Positions 26,662 through 34,728 are shown, counted from the stretch's first letter. The stretch: DNA of 64,000 nucleotides from Planctomycetota bacterium (GCA_009773755.1 WSZJ01000037.1:21566-85565), one strand, 5' to 3'. The notes: generated from the sequence alone by a model not told the origin. Numbers and translations: made by a program.

Positions 26662-26838
26662 TTGGACGCCACGAGAGAGTTCGACAAAACTCTCAAGCAG
26701 ATCGAAAAACGGATCGAGGAGCTCGAAGCCCTTTCGCGCTCCTGCCAGCTCGACGTCGCTTCAACGATCCAGGCCCTGCGCGTTCAGGTCGATGCCGTCC
26801 GCAAATCAGCGCACTCCCGACCCGGCATAGGAGATTGA
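26662..26838 (+). CDS. 58-residue protein copying the AccA N-terminal coiled coil
   Basis: The small frame begins at TTG 26662 with GAGGG upstream and ends one base before accA. Its core, FDKTLKQIEKRIEELEALS, aligns with the AccA N-terminus FEQPIKDVEKKIEELKKFS, and the pairing continues through DVASTIQALRVQVDAVRK versus DLSGSIEELRKQLDLLKRE. It therefore looks like a free-standing copy of the AccA oligomerisation helices. It could bind AccD or AccA and modulate carboxyltransferase assembly, or be a decaying partial duplication. The intact frame and close spacing favour expression. Confidence 0.65.
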   Translation: MDATREFDKTLKQIEKRIEELEALSRSCQLDVASTIQALRVQVDAVRKSAHSRPGIGD

Positions 26839-26839
26839 C

Positions 26840-27937
26840 GTGGAAGATTTCCTCGAATTCGAGCAGCCGATCAAGGACGTCGAGAAGAAGATAGAGGAGC
26901 TGAAGAAATTCTCGGAGCAGATGGACGTCGATCTCTCGGGGTCGATTGAGGAGCTCCGGAAGCAGCTCGATCTGCTGAAGCGGGAGATCTACAACAAGCT
27001 GACGCCGTGGCAGCGCGTGCAGCTTGCGCGCAATCCGGGGCGGCCGGACACGATGGACATCATCGCGACCTTCGTGGAGAAGTTCCAGGAGCTCCACGGC
27101 GACCGGTTTTTCGGCGACGACCCGGCGATCGTCTGCGGCACCGGGATCATCGGCGGCCACAAGGTGATGTTCATCGGGCAGCGCAAAGGCAAGAACACGA
27201 AGGAGCGGCTGCGCTGCAATTTCGGCTCGCCGCACCCCGAGGGGTATCGCAAGGCGCTTCGCAAGATGAAGCTCGCCGAAAAATTCCACCTCCCGGTCGT
27301 CTGCCTCATCAACACTCCGGGCGCCTACCCCGGCATCGGCGCCGAGGAGCGCGGCCAGGCTCACGCGATTGCCGAGAACATCTTCGAGATGAGCCGCCTG
27401 CGCACCCCGATTCTCTGCCTCGTGATCGGCGAGGGCGGAAGCGGCGGAGCGCTCGGCATCGGCGTCGGCGACCGGCTGGCGATCATGGAAAACGCATACT
27501 TCAGCGTCATCTCGCCCGAAGGATGCGCGGCGATTCTCTGGAAGGACTCGGAGAAGGCGAATCGCGCGGCGGAGGTGCTGAAGCTCACGCCGAAAGATCT
27601 GAAGGGCCTCGGCATCTTCGACGACATCGTCCCCGAACCGCTAGGGGGCGCGCACACCAACCCGGCGGCCGCGATGGAAACGATCAAGGCGTATCTCACC
27701 AAGACACTGACCGAGCTGAAGGCGATCCCGATCGACAAGCTCGTCGAAACGCGCTACCAGAAGTACCGCCACATCGGGATCTTCCTTGAGGACCAGCAGG
27801 CGAAAGTCGTGATGCTTCCCGGAAAGGGCGTCGTCGAGTCGGCGCTTCCGACGCCCGGCGAGATCGCGGCGGCGGAAATGGGCGAAGCACAGGCGGTCGA
27901 GGAAGAGGAAGACGTGAAGCCGGGGAAGGAAGATTAA
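26840..27937 (+). CDS. accA: Acetyl-CoA carboxylase carboxyltransferase subunit alpha
   Basis: The 365-residue subunit transfers carboxyl groups from biotin to acetyl-CoA for fatty-acid synthesis. It carries the AccA signatures HGDRFFGDDPAIV, GHKVMFIGQRKGKNTKE, LINTPGAYPGIGAEERGQ and GEGGSGGALGIGVGDR. The start is GTG at 26840, with AGGAG seven bases upstream and the preceding mini-gene stop at 26838. The C-terminus is about 45 residues longer than in E. coli and ends in a glutamate-rich tail. accD is not adjacent. Confidence 0.95.
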   Translation: MEDFLEFEQPIKDVEKKIEELKKFSEQMDVDLSGSIEELRKQLDLLKREIYNKLTPWQRVQLARNPGRPDTMDIIATFVEKFQELHGDRFFGDDPAIVCGTGIIGGHKVMFIGQRKGKNTKERLRCNFGSPHPEGYRKALRKMKLAEKFHLPVVCLINTPGAYPGIGAEERGQAHAIAENIFEMSRLRTPILCLVIGEGGSGGALGIGVGDRLAIMENAYFSVISPEGCAAILWKDSEKANRAAEVLKLTPKDLKGLGIFDDIVPEPLGGAHTNPAAAMETIKAYLTKTLTELKAIPIDKLVETRYQKYRHIGIFLEDQQAKVVMLPGKGVVESALPTPGEIAAAEMGEAQAVEEEEDVKPGKED

Positions 27938-27940
27938 CGG

Positions 27941-28024
27941 CAGTCGGGAGTCGGGAGTCGGGAGTTGCGACCGGGCGCCTTGATCTCCGAACTCCCGTCT
28001 CCTGTCTCCCGACTTCCGAGTCCG
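27941..28024. repeat. Heptamer-word hairpin between accA and the HEAT-cyclophilin gene
   Basis: The left arm (27941-27966) is GGGAGTC twice then GGGAGTT, after a partial word. The right arm (27990-28024) is the reverse complement of about five words: GGACTC, GGAAGTC, GGGAGAC, AGGAGAC, GGGAGTT. Pairing is imperfect but extends over at least 26 nt. It separates convergent genes. Confidence 0.85.
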
Positions 28025-28033
28025 TGACGACGG

Positions 28034-30046
28034 CTATCGCTCAACGGACGCCTTCGCGATGCGGTCCCCGACCTCGATCGCGCGCACCACGTCCATGCCG
28101 CTCTCCAGCCGCGCGAATACCGTGTACCTGCCGTCGAGATGCGGCGCAGGCGCGCTCATGATGAACAACTGGCAACTGCCGGTGTCCTTGCCGGAGGTCG
28201 CCATCCCGACCGCGCCCGCGTCGAACGGCTCGCGCGACCACTCGTCTCGCACCGTGAATCCCGCGTCGCCCGTGCCGTCTCCCTTCGGGTCGCCGCCCTG
28301 GATGACGAAGTTCGGCACTACCCGGTGCCACGTTTTCCCGTCGTAGAAGCCGCTCCTCACGAGACGGACGAACGACGACGCCATCGCGGGCGCAGCGCCC
28401 GGCAGCATCCGGATCCGGATCACGCCGCGCGTCGTCTCCAGCTTCACGATCATCGAGAAGCCGATCTCCTCCAGCCTGGTCGGTTCAATCGCCGCGGGAG
28501 GCGGCGCCGGCGCCGCTTCCGCGGATTCGTTGCTCGCCTTCAGAGTTTTCACGGCCTGGGCTCTCACCGCCGGCACGTCGTCCTTCGTCGCCTCGAAGGC
28601 CAGCGACCGTCCGCGCTTCGCCTTCTCGAACCACATCAGCACCGCCATCCGCGGGTCCACCATGTCCTTCCCGCCGCTGGCGCGGTACGCCTTCTCGAGC
28701 GCGGCGTCCCACGAGGCGTCCTCCTCCCTCCCCGCAAGCGCCCCCACGGCCGCTTCACGCACCCCCGCATCCGGGACGTCCAGCGCCGACTTCACGTAGC
28801 CGTCCCAGTCCGCGTGCAGCTGCGGGTGCCGCTTGTGGTGGTCCGCGATCTCGGCCATCAGCTGCACCTGGAGCGCCCTCTCGTTTCCGAGCATCACGCG
28901 TTCGAGTTCGCCGTGCGCCTTCGAGGTGCCGATCGCCACGAGCGCCCTAACGGCCGCCCGGCGCGACATCGCGTCCCCGGATTTCAGCGCGGTCATTGAC
29001 TCGTCGAAAGCCTCCATCCCGTGCCTGAATGCCTTCGCCCACAGCGCCACCCCGCGTACCGTCACGCTCGGGTGCCGCAGCGCCGCCTTGATCGTGCCGG
29101 GCGTCGCTTCGCCGCGCATCCCGAGAATCTCGAGCGCCCGGGCGATCGTCACGGACTCGCCGCCCGACGCCGCCTTGTTCAACGCTTCGCTCACTTCCCC
29201 GCTCACGCACTTTTCCAGCGCATTCACGCCCTCCCAGGCCACCCGTGGATCCGAGTCTCCCGCCGAACGGATCAGCGTCTTTTCCGCGGCCCGGGTCTTC
29301 TTTTCCTGCTCGGGATCCACGATCCGGCCCAGCGCCCGCGTCGCGAACGCCCGCACCAGCGCCTCCTGGTCGACCGTCGCTGCTTCGATCTCCGCCCGGA
29401 GCGGCGAAGCGTCAACTCTCGAGAGTCCGCACGCTGTCCGCCAGCGGGCTGCGTCATCGGGGTCGTGGAGAAGCGGCTTGAGCGCGAGCACGGCGTCCTT
29501 CAGCTTCGATTTGTCCTCATCGCTTTCCGCCCTCGCCGCCATGCGTGCGACGGCCATCCCGAGCTCACCCCGGACGCGCGCACTCGCGTCCCGCGCCATG
29601 CCCGCCGCCAGCCCGAGGTCCCCGGGTCGGCCAAGGCGACTCAGCGCCTGGATCGCCAGCGCGCGCACCTCCGGCTCGGGGCTCTTCAGCGCCGGTCGAA
29701 GAGGCTCCGCAATCGCCGGGTCGCCGATCAGCCCGAGCGCGAAGGCCGCGTCCTCGACCACTTTTGTTTCGGGGTCGCGGAGAAGCGCCGCGACGGCACT
29801 GACGGATTTCGGGTCGCCGATGCGGCCGAGCGCGAGGAGCGCGCGGCGGCGGACGGTTTCGTTTTCGTGTGAAAGGAAGGGTTCGACAAGTGCGCCCGGC
29901 GCGCGTGTGTCCTCGAGGCGCTGGATGTCGGCGATGTCCTGGGCGATGGTGCGCTCCGGTGGGTTTTCGTCGACGGGCTTTTCGGAAGAGCCGCAGCCGG
30001 CGGTGAGGATGGCGAGCGAGGCGAGGAGGGCGCGGGTTCGGTTCAT
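28034..30046 (-). CDS. HEAT-repeat lipoprotein with C-terminal cyclophilin-type peptidyl-prolyl isomerase
   Basis: The 670-residue protein has a lipoprotein signal (MNRTRALLASLAILTAGCGS). Residues about 35-500 are HEAT repeats (VRRRALLALGRIGDPKSVSA and many more). The last 150 residues are a cyclophilin fold: GVIRIRMLPGAAP, FYDGKTWHRVVPNFVIQGGDP, and GSCQLFIMSAPAPHLDGRYTVFARL. The catalytic arginine in HRVVPNFVIQGGD is present. The protein likely folds or scaffolds envelope proteins. HEAT-PPIase fusions are common in Planctomycetota and Acidobacteria. Confidence 0.9.
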   Translation of the reverse strand: MNRTRALLASLAILTAGCGSSEKPVDENPPERTIAQDIADIQRLEDTRAPGALVEPFLSHENETVRRRALLALGRIGDPKSVSAVAALLRDPETKVVEDAAFALGLIGDPAIAEPLRPALKSPEPEVRALAIQALSRLGRPGDLGLAAGMARDASARVRGELGMAVARMAARAESDEDKSKLKDAVLALKPLLHDPDDAARWRTACGLSRVDASPLRAEIEAATVDQEALVRAFATRALGRIVDPEQEKKTRAAEKTLIRSAGDSDPRVAWEGVNALEKCVSGEVSEALNKAASGGESVTIARALEILGMRGEATPGTIKAALRHPSVTVRGVALWAKAFRHGMEAFDESMTALKSGDAMSRRAAVRALVAIGTSKAHGELERVMLGNERALQVQLMAEIADHHKRHPQLHADWDGYVKSALDVPDAGVREAAVGALAGREEDASWDAALEKAYRASGGKDMVDPRMAVLMWFEKAKRGRSLAFEATKDDVPAVRAQAVKTLKASNESAEAAPAPPPAAIEPTRLEEIGFSMIVKLETTRGVIRIRMLPGAAPAMASSFVRLVRSGFYDGKTWHRVVPNFVIQGGDPKGDGTGDAGFTVRDEWSREPFDAGAVGMATSGKDTGSCQLFIMSAPAPHLDGRYTVFARLESGMDVVRAIEVGDRIAKASVER

Positions 30047-30107
30047 GTCCGGAGAGTACAAAAGCGTGCGCCCGCCGGGCACGGATTAGGAACCGCCGGA
30101 AGTGCTT

Positions 30108-30217
30108 GTACGCAGATGAAAGTGGATCTTGCAGAAACGTCGGCAGATACGGCGACCTTCACCGAACGGCCGGCCGTATCTGCCGACGTTTCTGCAGAAT
30201 CCGCCTTATCTGCGTAC
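30108..30217. repeat. Inverted repeat with 23-bp perfect stem near nrdJ
   Basis: Arms at 30131-30153 and 30173-30195 are exact complements; outer arms 30108-30117 and 30208-30217 (GTACGCAGAT and its complement) extend the hairpin. The arms contain repeated GCAGAT words. It fills the gap between the nrdJ stop and the HEAT-cyclophilin start, both on the minus strand. Confidence 0.85.
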
Positions 30218-30228
30218 GCCGTTTTTCT

Positions 30229-31947
30229 TCAGGCGACGCACGCCGGACCGGAGCAATCGCCCTTCGCCATCGCCTGCCCCGCGCGGCAACCGTCGCGGTA
30301 GACGGTGATTCCCTTGCAGCCGGCCTCCCAGGCCGCGCGGAATGCCTCCGCCACCTGCGGCCGCGTCGCCTCTTTCGGGAAATTCACCGTCTTCGAAACG
30401 GCGCTGTCGACATGCCGCTGGAACGCCGCCTGCATGCGGACGTGCCAGGACGGCGCGATGTCCGCGGCCGTTGCGAACGCGCGCCGGATCCGCTCGGGGA
30501 CCGCTTCGCAGCCGCGCACGCCGCCCGTCTTCTTCACGTGCGCCCACACCTCCGGCCGGTCGAACCCGCCTTCGCGCGCCAGCCGCGCGAACTCCGGGTG
30601 CGCTTCCGGCAGGACTTCCCCGTCCAGCACGTGCCGGTTGAAGGCGAGGGCGAAGAGCGGCTCGATGCCGCCGCTGGTGCCGGCGAGGATCGAGAGCGTG
30701 CCGGTCGGGGCCACGGTCGAGACGGTCGCGTTGCGGATCGGATAGCCGGAACCGCGCGCGTGGATCGACTCGGGGTAGTTCGGGAACGGGCCGCGCTCGC
30801 GGGCGAGCTGCTGAGAAGCCGCGCGCGCCGCGCGGGAAAAAGCGGCCATCGTGCGGTCGGCGAGCGCGATCGCCTCTTCCGAGTCGTACGGCACGCCCAG
30901 CAGGACAAGCGCGTCCGCCCAGCCCATGATGCCGAGGCCGATTTTGCGGTTGGCGCGCGTCAGCCGCTCAATCGCCGGCAACGGATACCGGTTGCGCTCG
31001 AGGACGTCGTCGAGGAAGCGGACCGAATCGGCGACGACCTGTTCGAGGCGGGCGAGATCGAAGCCGGAGGGTTTGACGAAGCGCGCGAGGTTGATGGAGC
31101 CGAGCGTGCAGGCCTCGTTCGGAAGAAGCGGCTGCTCCCCACACGGATTAGTCGCCTCGATCGCGCCGAGGCCGGGAGTCGGGTTGTCGCGCTCGATGCG
31201 GTCGCGGAAGAGGATGCCGGGCTCGCCGGAGTCGTGGGCTTCCTCGACGAGCGCTTCGAAGAGCTTGTCGGCGCGAATGTGTTTCGCGACAAGGCGGGTG
31301 CGCGGGCTGACGAGCGCCCACGGCTCGCCGGCCGCGGCCTTGCGCATGAAGTCGTCTGTGACGAGAACGGAGACGTTGAAGTTCGACAGCTCGCCGCGGT
31401 CGCGCTTGGCGCGCACGAATTCCTCGACGTCCGGATGGTCGGCCGCCAGCACCGCCATGTTCGCGCCGCGCCGGAACCCGCCCTGGTTGATCGCGTTCGT
31501 CGCCGCGTTGAACACGCGGATGAACGACACCGGCCCGCTCGCCGCGCCCTGCGACGTCGCGACGCGGTCGCCTTTCGGCCGCAGCCGCGAAAACGAAAAC
31601 CCGGTCCCGCCGCCGGACTTGTGGATGAGCGCGGACGCCCGCAGCGTGCCGAAAATCGAATCGATCGAATCTTCGACCGGCAGAACAAAGCACGCCGCGA
31701 GCTGCTGCAACTCGCGCCCCGCGTTCATCAGCGTCGGCGAATTCGGCAGGAAATCCCCTTCCATCATCAACTCGTGGAAGCGGCGCACCCACGGACGCGG
31801 CGAGTTGCCGAACGCCGCTTCCGCAGAAGCAATGTCGGTCGCGACGCGCAGGAAGAGCGCCTCGGGGGATTCGGCGGCGCGGCCGTTGGAATCCTTGAGG
31901 AGGTAGCGTTTTTCGAGAACGGCGCGGGCGTTGGCGGTCAGGGGCAT
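30229..31947 (-). CDS. nrdJ: Adenosylcobalamin-dependent (class II) ribonucleotide reductase
   Basis: The 572-residue enzyme reduces ribonucleotides using vitamin B12. It has NSPTLMNAG, an ACFVLPVEDS segment with the first active-site cysteine, SGGGTGFSFSRLRPKGDRV, the catalytic NPCGEQPLLPNEACTLGSINL loop and a C-terminal CKGITVYRDGCR segment. The usual ATP-cone is missing and the C-terminal redox tail is short (GDCSGPACVA), so this is a compact version of the enzyme. A promoter with TTGACG and TAGTAT 16 bp apart lies upstream at 31999-31972. Confidence 0.92.
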   Translation of the reverse strand: MPLTANARAVLEKRYLLKDSNGRAAESPEALFLRVATDIASAEAAFGNSPRPWVRRFHELMMEGDFLPNSPTLMNAGRELQQLAACFVLPVEDSIDSIFGTLRASALIHKSGGGTGFSFSRLRPKGDRVATSQGAASGPVSFIRVFNAATNAINQGGFRRGANMAVLAADHPDVEEFVRAKRDRGELSNFNVSVLVTDDFMRKAAAGEPWALVSPRTRLVAKHIRADKLFEALVEEAHDSGEPGILFRDRIERDNPTPGLGAIEATNPCGEQPLLPNEACTLGSINLARFVKPSGFDLARLEQVVADSVRFLDDVLERNRYPLPAIERLTRANRKIGLGIMGWADALVLLGVPYDSEEAIALADRTMAAFSRAARAASQQLARERGPFPNYPESIHARGSGYPIRNATVSTVAPTGTLSILAGTSGGIEPLFALAFNRHVLDGEVLPEAHPEFARLAREGGFDRPEVWAHVKKTGGVRGCEAVPERIRRAFATAADIAPSWHVRMQAAFQRHVDSAVSKTVNFPKEATRPQVAEAFRAAWEAGCKGITVYRDGCRAGQAMAKGDCSGPACVA

Positions 31948-31971
31948 GTGGTTTCTCCGAAGGCGAACATA

Positions 31972-31999
31972 ATACTAACATGGAATTCGGCTCCGTCAA
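31972..31999 (-). promoter_or_regulatory. Promoter of nrdJ
   Basis: On the minus strand TTGACG (31999-31994) and TAGTAT (31977-31972) are 16 bp apart, 25 nt before the nrdJ start. It is close to consensus. Confidence 0.5.
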
Positions 32000-32008
32000 T
32001 CCCCTTCC

Positions 32009-32030
32009 GGAAATTACTGCCGGTAATTCC
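32009..32030. promoter_or_regulatory. 22-bp palindrome in the nrdJ / selenoprotein divergent promoter
   Basis: A dyad with half sites GGAAaTTAC and GTAAtTCC is centred on TGCCG, directly upstream of the nrdJ -35 element and about 60 bp before the first TGA-containing gene. It looks like a repressor operator and could control both genes. Confidence 0.5.
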
Positions 32031-32085
32031 CGAACTTCGCGCCAGAATCGCGCGTCTTACCGGTACGCCCACTACGGAGCCCCGC

Positions 32086-33000
32086 ATGCGCTTCCCCGCG
32101 ATCGTCCTCGCCTTCGTCGTCGCCGCTCTCCCCGTCCTCGCCGACCCACCCACCGAGCAGGACGTCCGCGGCTGGATCGCGCAGCTTTCCGACGACGATT
32201 CCGTGAAGCGCGACGAGGCGCAGCGGCGCATCGAGTCGCTCGACATCGCGTGGAAGAAAACGCTTCAGGATTCTCTCGCGGCGTCGACCGACGCCGAGGC
32301 GCGCGCGCGGCTCACCGAAATCCTGGCGAAAATAGGCCGCATCCAGTGGATAACAGACGTCACCGCCGCGGTCGCGAAGGCGCGCGCGGAAAAGAAGCCA
32401 CTTCTCGTCATGGCCACCCCTGGCGCTCCCGACAGCTTCTCGTGACTCGGCGGCCACCTCATGCGAACCGTGACGTTCGCGGATGCCGACCTGTGCGCGT
32501 GGATGAACCGGACGTTCGTCCTCGCGTGGTACGACATCAAGCCGGAAGCCACCGCCGCGGGCCTCGGCGCGCTTCAGCCCACCTACTCCAGGGAAGAAAT
32601 CGCCGCCTACCCCGAGGGCGGCGGCGGCACGAACGTCCGCGCGGTCTTCTGCTCCCCTGAGGGAATCGTCCGCCACGCGACCCAGGGCTGGTGGCCCGCC
32701 GGCCGCTTCCGGGAGGAATGCGAGCGCGGCCTGGCGTGCGCCGGGGCGAAGTCGCTCGACGCGGCGAAGGATCTGCGGGCGAGGGGCGCGGACGAGCTGA
32801 TCAAGGCGGCAAACGAGCTGGCCGCTGCGAATCCTGAAGAAATGAGGCGGCCCGTGCGCGAGTCCGCCGTCGCCCGGCGCGTCGCGGCGCTTCGGTTGCG
32901 CGCGACGACCTACGCTCAGATGGAAGGAGCGATCGGGCAGGAAGCGGTGATCGTGCTGGGAGACTGGGAGGAGGAGGCCGAGGGGCGGATCATGAAGTGA
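32086..33000 (+). CDS. Predicted selenoprotein A: secreted thioredoxin-like protein with in-frame TGA at codon 120
   Basis: Read through the TGA at 32443-32445, the product is 304 residues: a signal peptide (MRFPAIVLAFVVAALPVLAD), an N-terminal HEAT-like helical region (about 21-95) and a thioredoxin-like domain. The core reads KPLLVMATPGAPDSFS-U-LGGHLMRTVTF. In thioredoxin-like proteins the stretch from the first CxxC cysteine to the conserved T-F has 12 positions; here U takes the place of that first cysteine and glycine replaces the second. The open frame continues 185 codons after the TGA with coding-like composition. A hairpin typical of bacterial SECIS elements follows at 32463-32480. 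If TGA were a stop, the domain would be cut just before its active site. Confidence 0.75.
32443..32480 (+). promoter_or_regulatory. SECIS-like element A (TGA plus hairpin)
   Basis: The TGA is followed by C, a weak termination context. Twenty-three bases later a 6-bp stem GCGAAC/GTTCGC (32463-32468, 32475-32480) closes the loop CGTGAC, extended by one U-G pair. Known bacterial SECIS elements place a G near the start of the apical loop 16-37 nt after the UGA; this fits. The element lies inside the coding sequence, as expected for bacteria. Confidence 0.7.
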
Positions 33001-33070
33001 GGGTAGTGAGGCGAACCCGGTCAGGGTTCAACGGAAAGTTCGGAGACGGGAGTCGGGAGACAATCCGGGA
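33001..33070. other. Gap between the two predicted selenoprotein genes
   Basis: This 70-bp gap holds a short run GACGGGAGTCGGGAGAC, one arm of the same heptamer word seen at 27941-28024. No complementary arm or promoter is clear, and GGGAGA may act as the ribosome binding site of the second gene. Confidence 0.4.
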
Positions 33071-33628
33071 ATGCGGTGTTCCTTTGTGTTGCTGGCGTTG
33101 TCCGCCTGCGGGTGCGCTTCGGCGCCGCCGGCTGCGTTTTCTCTGAGCAACGACGCCGCTCGCGAACTCGCGAAGAAAGAGCGCAAACCGCTCCTCGTGC
33201 TCTCCGTCGTCGGCGACCTCGATGGCAGGTTGTGACTCGCAGCGCACGTCCTGAGAGCCGTGACGCTCTCGGATCCAGGAGTGAAGCGCTTGATCGAAGA
33301 GAACTGGGTTTCCACCTGGCACAACCAGTGCCCGGGTCTCTACTGCAACAACACGGCCGACACGCGAAAGCCGATTCCCTACCCATCGGAGCAGTTTGAC
33401 ACCGTGTATGAAGGCGTCGGCGGCGGGAACATCCGGCTGTTTTTCTGCGACAAAGATGGACGCATCATTTACGCCGTCACGGGGTACCTTTCGATCTCCT
33501 CGATGATGGACGCAGAGAGGTTCGCGCAATACCTCCTGCCCCTGGGCGAGCGCCACAGGAAGATCGCATGCGAGATGGAAGCCACGTCTGGCAGGTCCTC
33601 CGTGAAATCGAGGACAACATCTATCTGA
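33071..33628 (+). CDS. Predicted selenoprotein B: thioredoxin-like lipoprotein with in-frame TGA at codon 55
   Basis: Read through TGA 33233-33235, the product is 185 residues. It starts with a lipoprotein-like signal (MRCSFVLLALSACGCASA), followed by KKERKPLLVLSVVGDLDGRL-U-LAAHVLRAVTL. The U aligns exactly with that of protein A, and the later block (YEGVGGGNIRLFFC versus YPEGGGGTNVRAVFC) confirms paralogy at low overall identity. The last 25 codons may be shifted: an alternative frame ends REIEDNIYLKGAIG at 33645, resembling the TYAQMEGAIG segment of protein A. A truncated 54-residue peptide is the alternative reading if TGA is a stop. Confidence 0.72.
33233..33270 (+). promoter_or_regulatory. 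SECIS-like element B (TGA plus hairpin)
   Basis: TGA followed by C, then after exactly 23 bases a 6-bp stem GAGAGC/GCTCTC (33253-33258, 33265-33270) with the loop CGTGAC; a U-G and a C-G pair extend it. Loop and spacing are identical to element A while four of six stem positions differ with base pairing kept, which is covariation. Confidence 0.7.
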
Positions 33629-33715
33629 AGGGCGCGATCGGCTGAGACAGCGAATGAGCGGCGGTGCGCCGCATTCAGCGCGACAGCCCCAGACAGCCCT
33701 GCTATAACCGCATCC

Positions 33716-34345
33716 ATGACGCGCGCGGTCGATAAGTCCGGCGACTGGAAGAATCGCCTCTATAACCTCGGGTTCGAACTCTTCAATTCAGGCAAGCGCT
33801 TTGAGGCGCACGAGGAGTGGGAAGCGATCTGGCTGGACGAGCCTAAGGGGCACCCGAACCGGCTGTTTCTGCAGGGACTGATCCAGGTCGCGGCGGCGTT
33901 TCACCGGGTGGACACGAATTTTCTGCGCGCGGCTTACCGGCTGTTTCGATCTTCGCGGCGAAAGCTGATCCCTTACTCGCCCGGGTACAAGGGCGTCAAC
34001 GTCGCTTCGCTCATTCCGCTTCTCGAAACCTGGATCGATCGCCTGGGCTCGCTGAATCGCGGCGACGCGCCTTCGCACGCCGACTATTTCCCGATGGCGC
34101 TCGGCGGGCGCGGCTGGAACGAGGCGACGCGCGAGCCGGACGCTTCGCCTGAGGGACTGTCGACGTTCAAGGCGTTCGAGGAGTATTCGAGCGACCGGGA
34201 GGTGCGGTCCGTCTGCCCGAAATGCGGCGACGCGCTGGCCGTGAACGGCCGGCGGCGGGCGCCTGCCGAAGACGTCGAGAGCGTCTGGCGGGTCGCCTGC
34301 CCTCGCGGCTGCGTCGAGCGCGCGTTCGCGGGAGCCGGCGCGTGA
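33716..34345 (+). CDS. DUF309 protein with C-terminal zinc ribbon
   Basis: The 209-residue protein contains the DUF309 helical pair (ELFNSGKRFEAHEEWEAIWL and GLIQVAAAFHR) in residues about 15-100. The C-terminal 50 residues carry CPKCGDA and CPRGC, a probable zinc ribbon not found in most DUF309 proteins. DUF309 has no assigned function. Its stop overlaps the next gene by GTGA. Confidence 0.82.
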   Translation: MTRAVDKSGDWKNRLYNLGFELFNSGKRFEAHEEWEAIWLDEPKGHPNRLFLQGLIQVAAAFHRVDTNFLRAAYRLFRSSRRKLIPYSPGYKGVNVASLIPLLETWIDRLGSLNRGDAPSHADYFPMALGGRGWNEATREPDASPEGLSTFKAFEEYSSDREVRSVCPKCGDALAVNGRRRAPAEDVESVWRVACPRGCVERAFAGAGA

Positions 34346-34728
34346 GCGCGTTCGTGCACCGCGTGAAGCCCGTCTGGCGCGACATGGACGCGCTTCGGCA
34401 CGTGAACAACGCGGTGTACCTGACGTATCTTGAGAACGCGCGGGAAGCGTGGTGGAAGGACGTCGCGGGGACTTACGACATTTTTCCATTCACGCTGGTG
34501 AGGGTGGAGATCGACTACCGGTCGAGCGTGACGTGGCGGGACGAAATCGACATCAGCGTAACGGTCGCGAAGATCGGCAATTCTTCCTTCGAGCTTGCCT
34601 ACCTCCTTGCGGCCGGCAAGCGCGTGGTGGCCGAGGCGCGGACAGTGCTCGTGATGATGGACGAGAAGCAGGTGAAGCCGGTGCGGATACCGGAAGAGGC
34701 ACGGCAGAAGATGAAGCGCTACGAATAG
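34342..34728 (+). CDS. Hotdog-fold acyl-CoA thioesterase (YbgC/4HBT-like)
   Basis: The 128-residue protein has the 4HBT motif RDMDALRHVNNAVYLTYLENARE with the catalytic aspartate, and EIDYRSSVTWRDEIDI typical of the family. GTG at 34342 overlaps the DUF309 stop (GTGA). It probably hydrolyses short or aromatic acyl-CoA thioesters; substrate unknown. Confidence 0.9.
   Translation: MSAFVHRVKPVWRDMDALRHVNNAVYLTYLENAREAWWKDVAGTYDIFPFTLVRVEIDYRSSVTWRDEIDISVTVAKIGNSSFELAYLLAAGKRVVAEARTVLVMMDEKQVKPVRIPEEARQKMKRYE

Noticed and set aside
32086..32445. Short standalone protein ending at the TGA in gene A
   Set aside because: The following frame is long, coding-like and homologous to gene B, so termination there is less likely, though not excluded.
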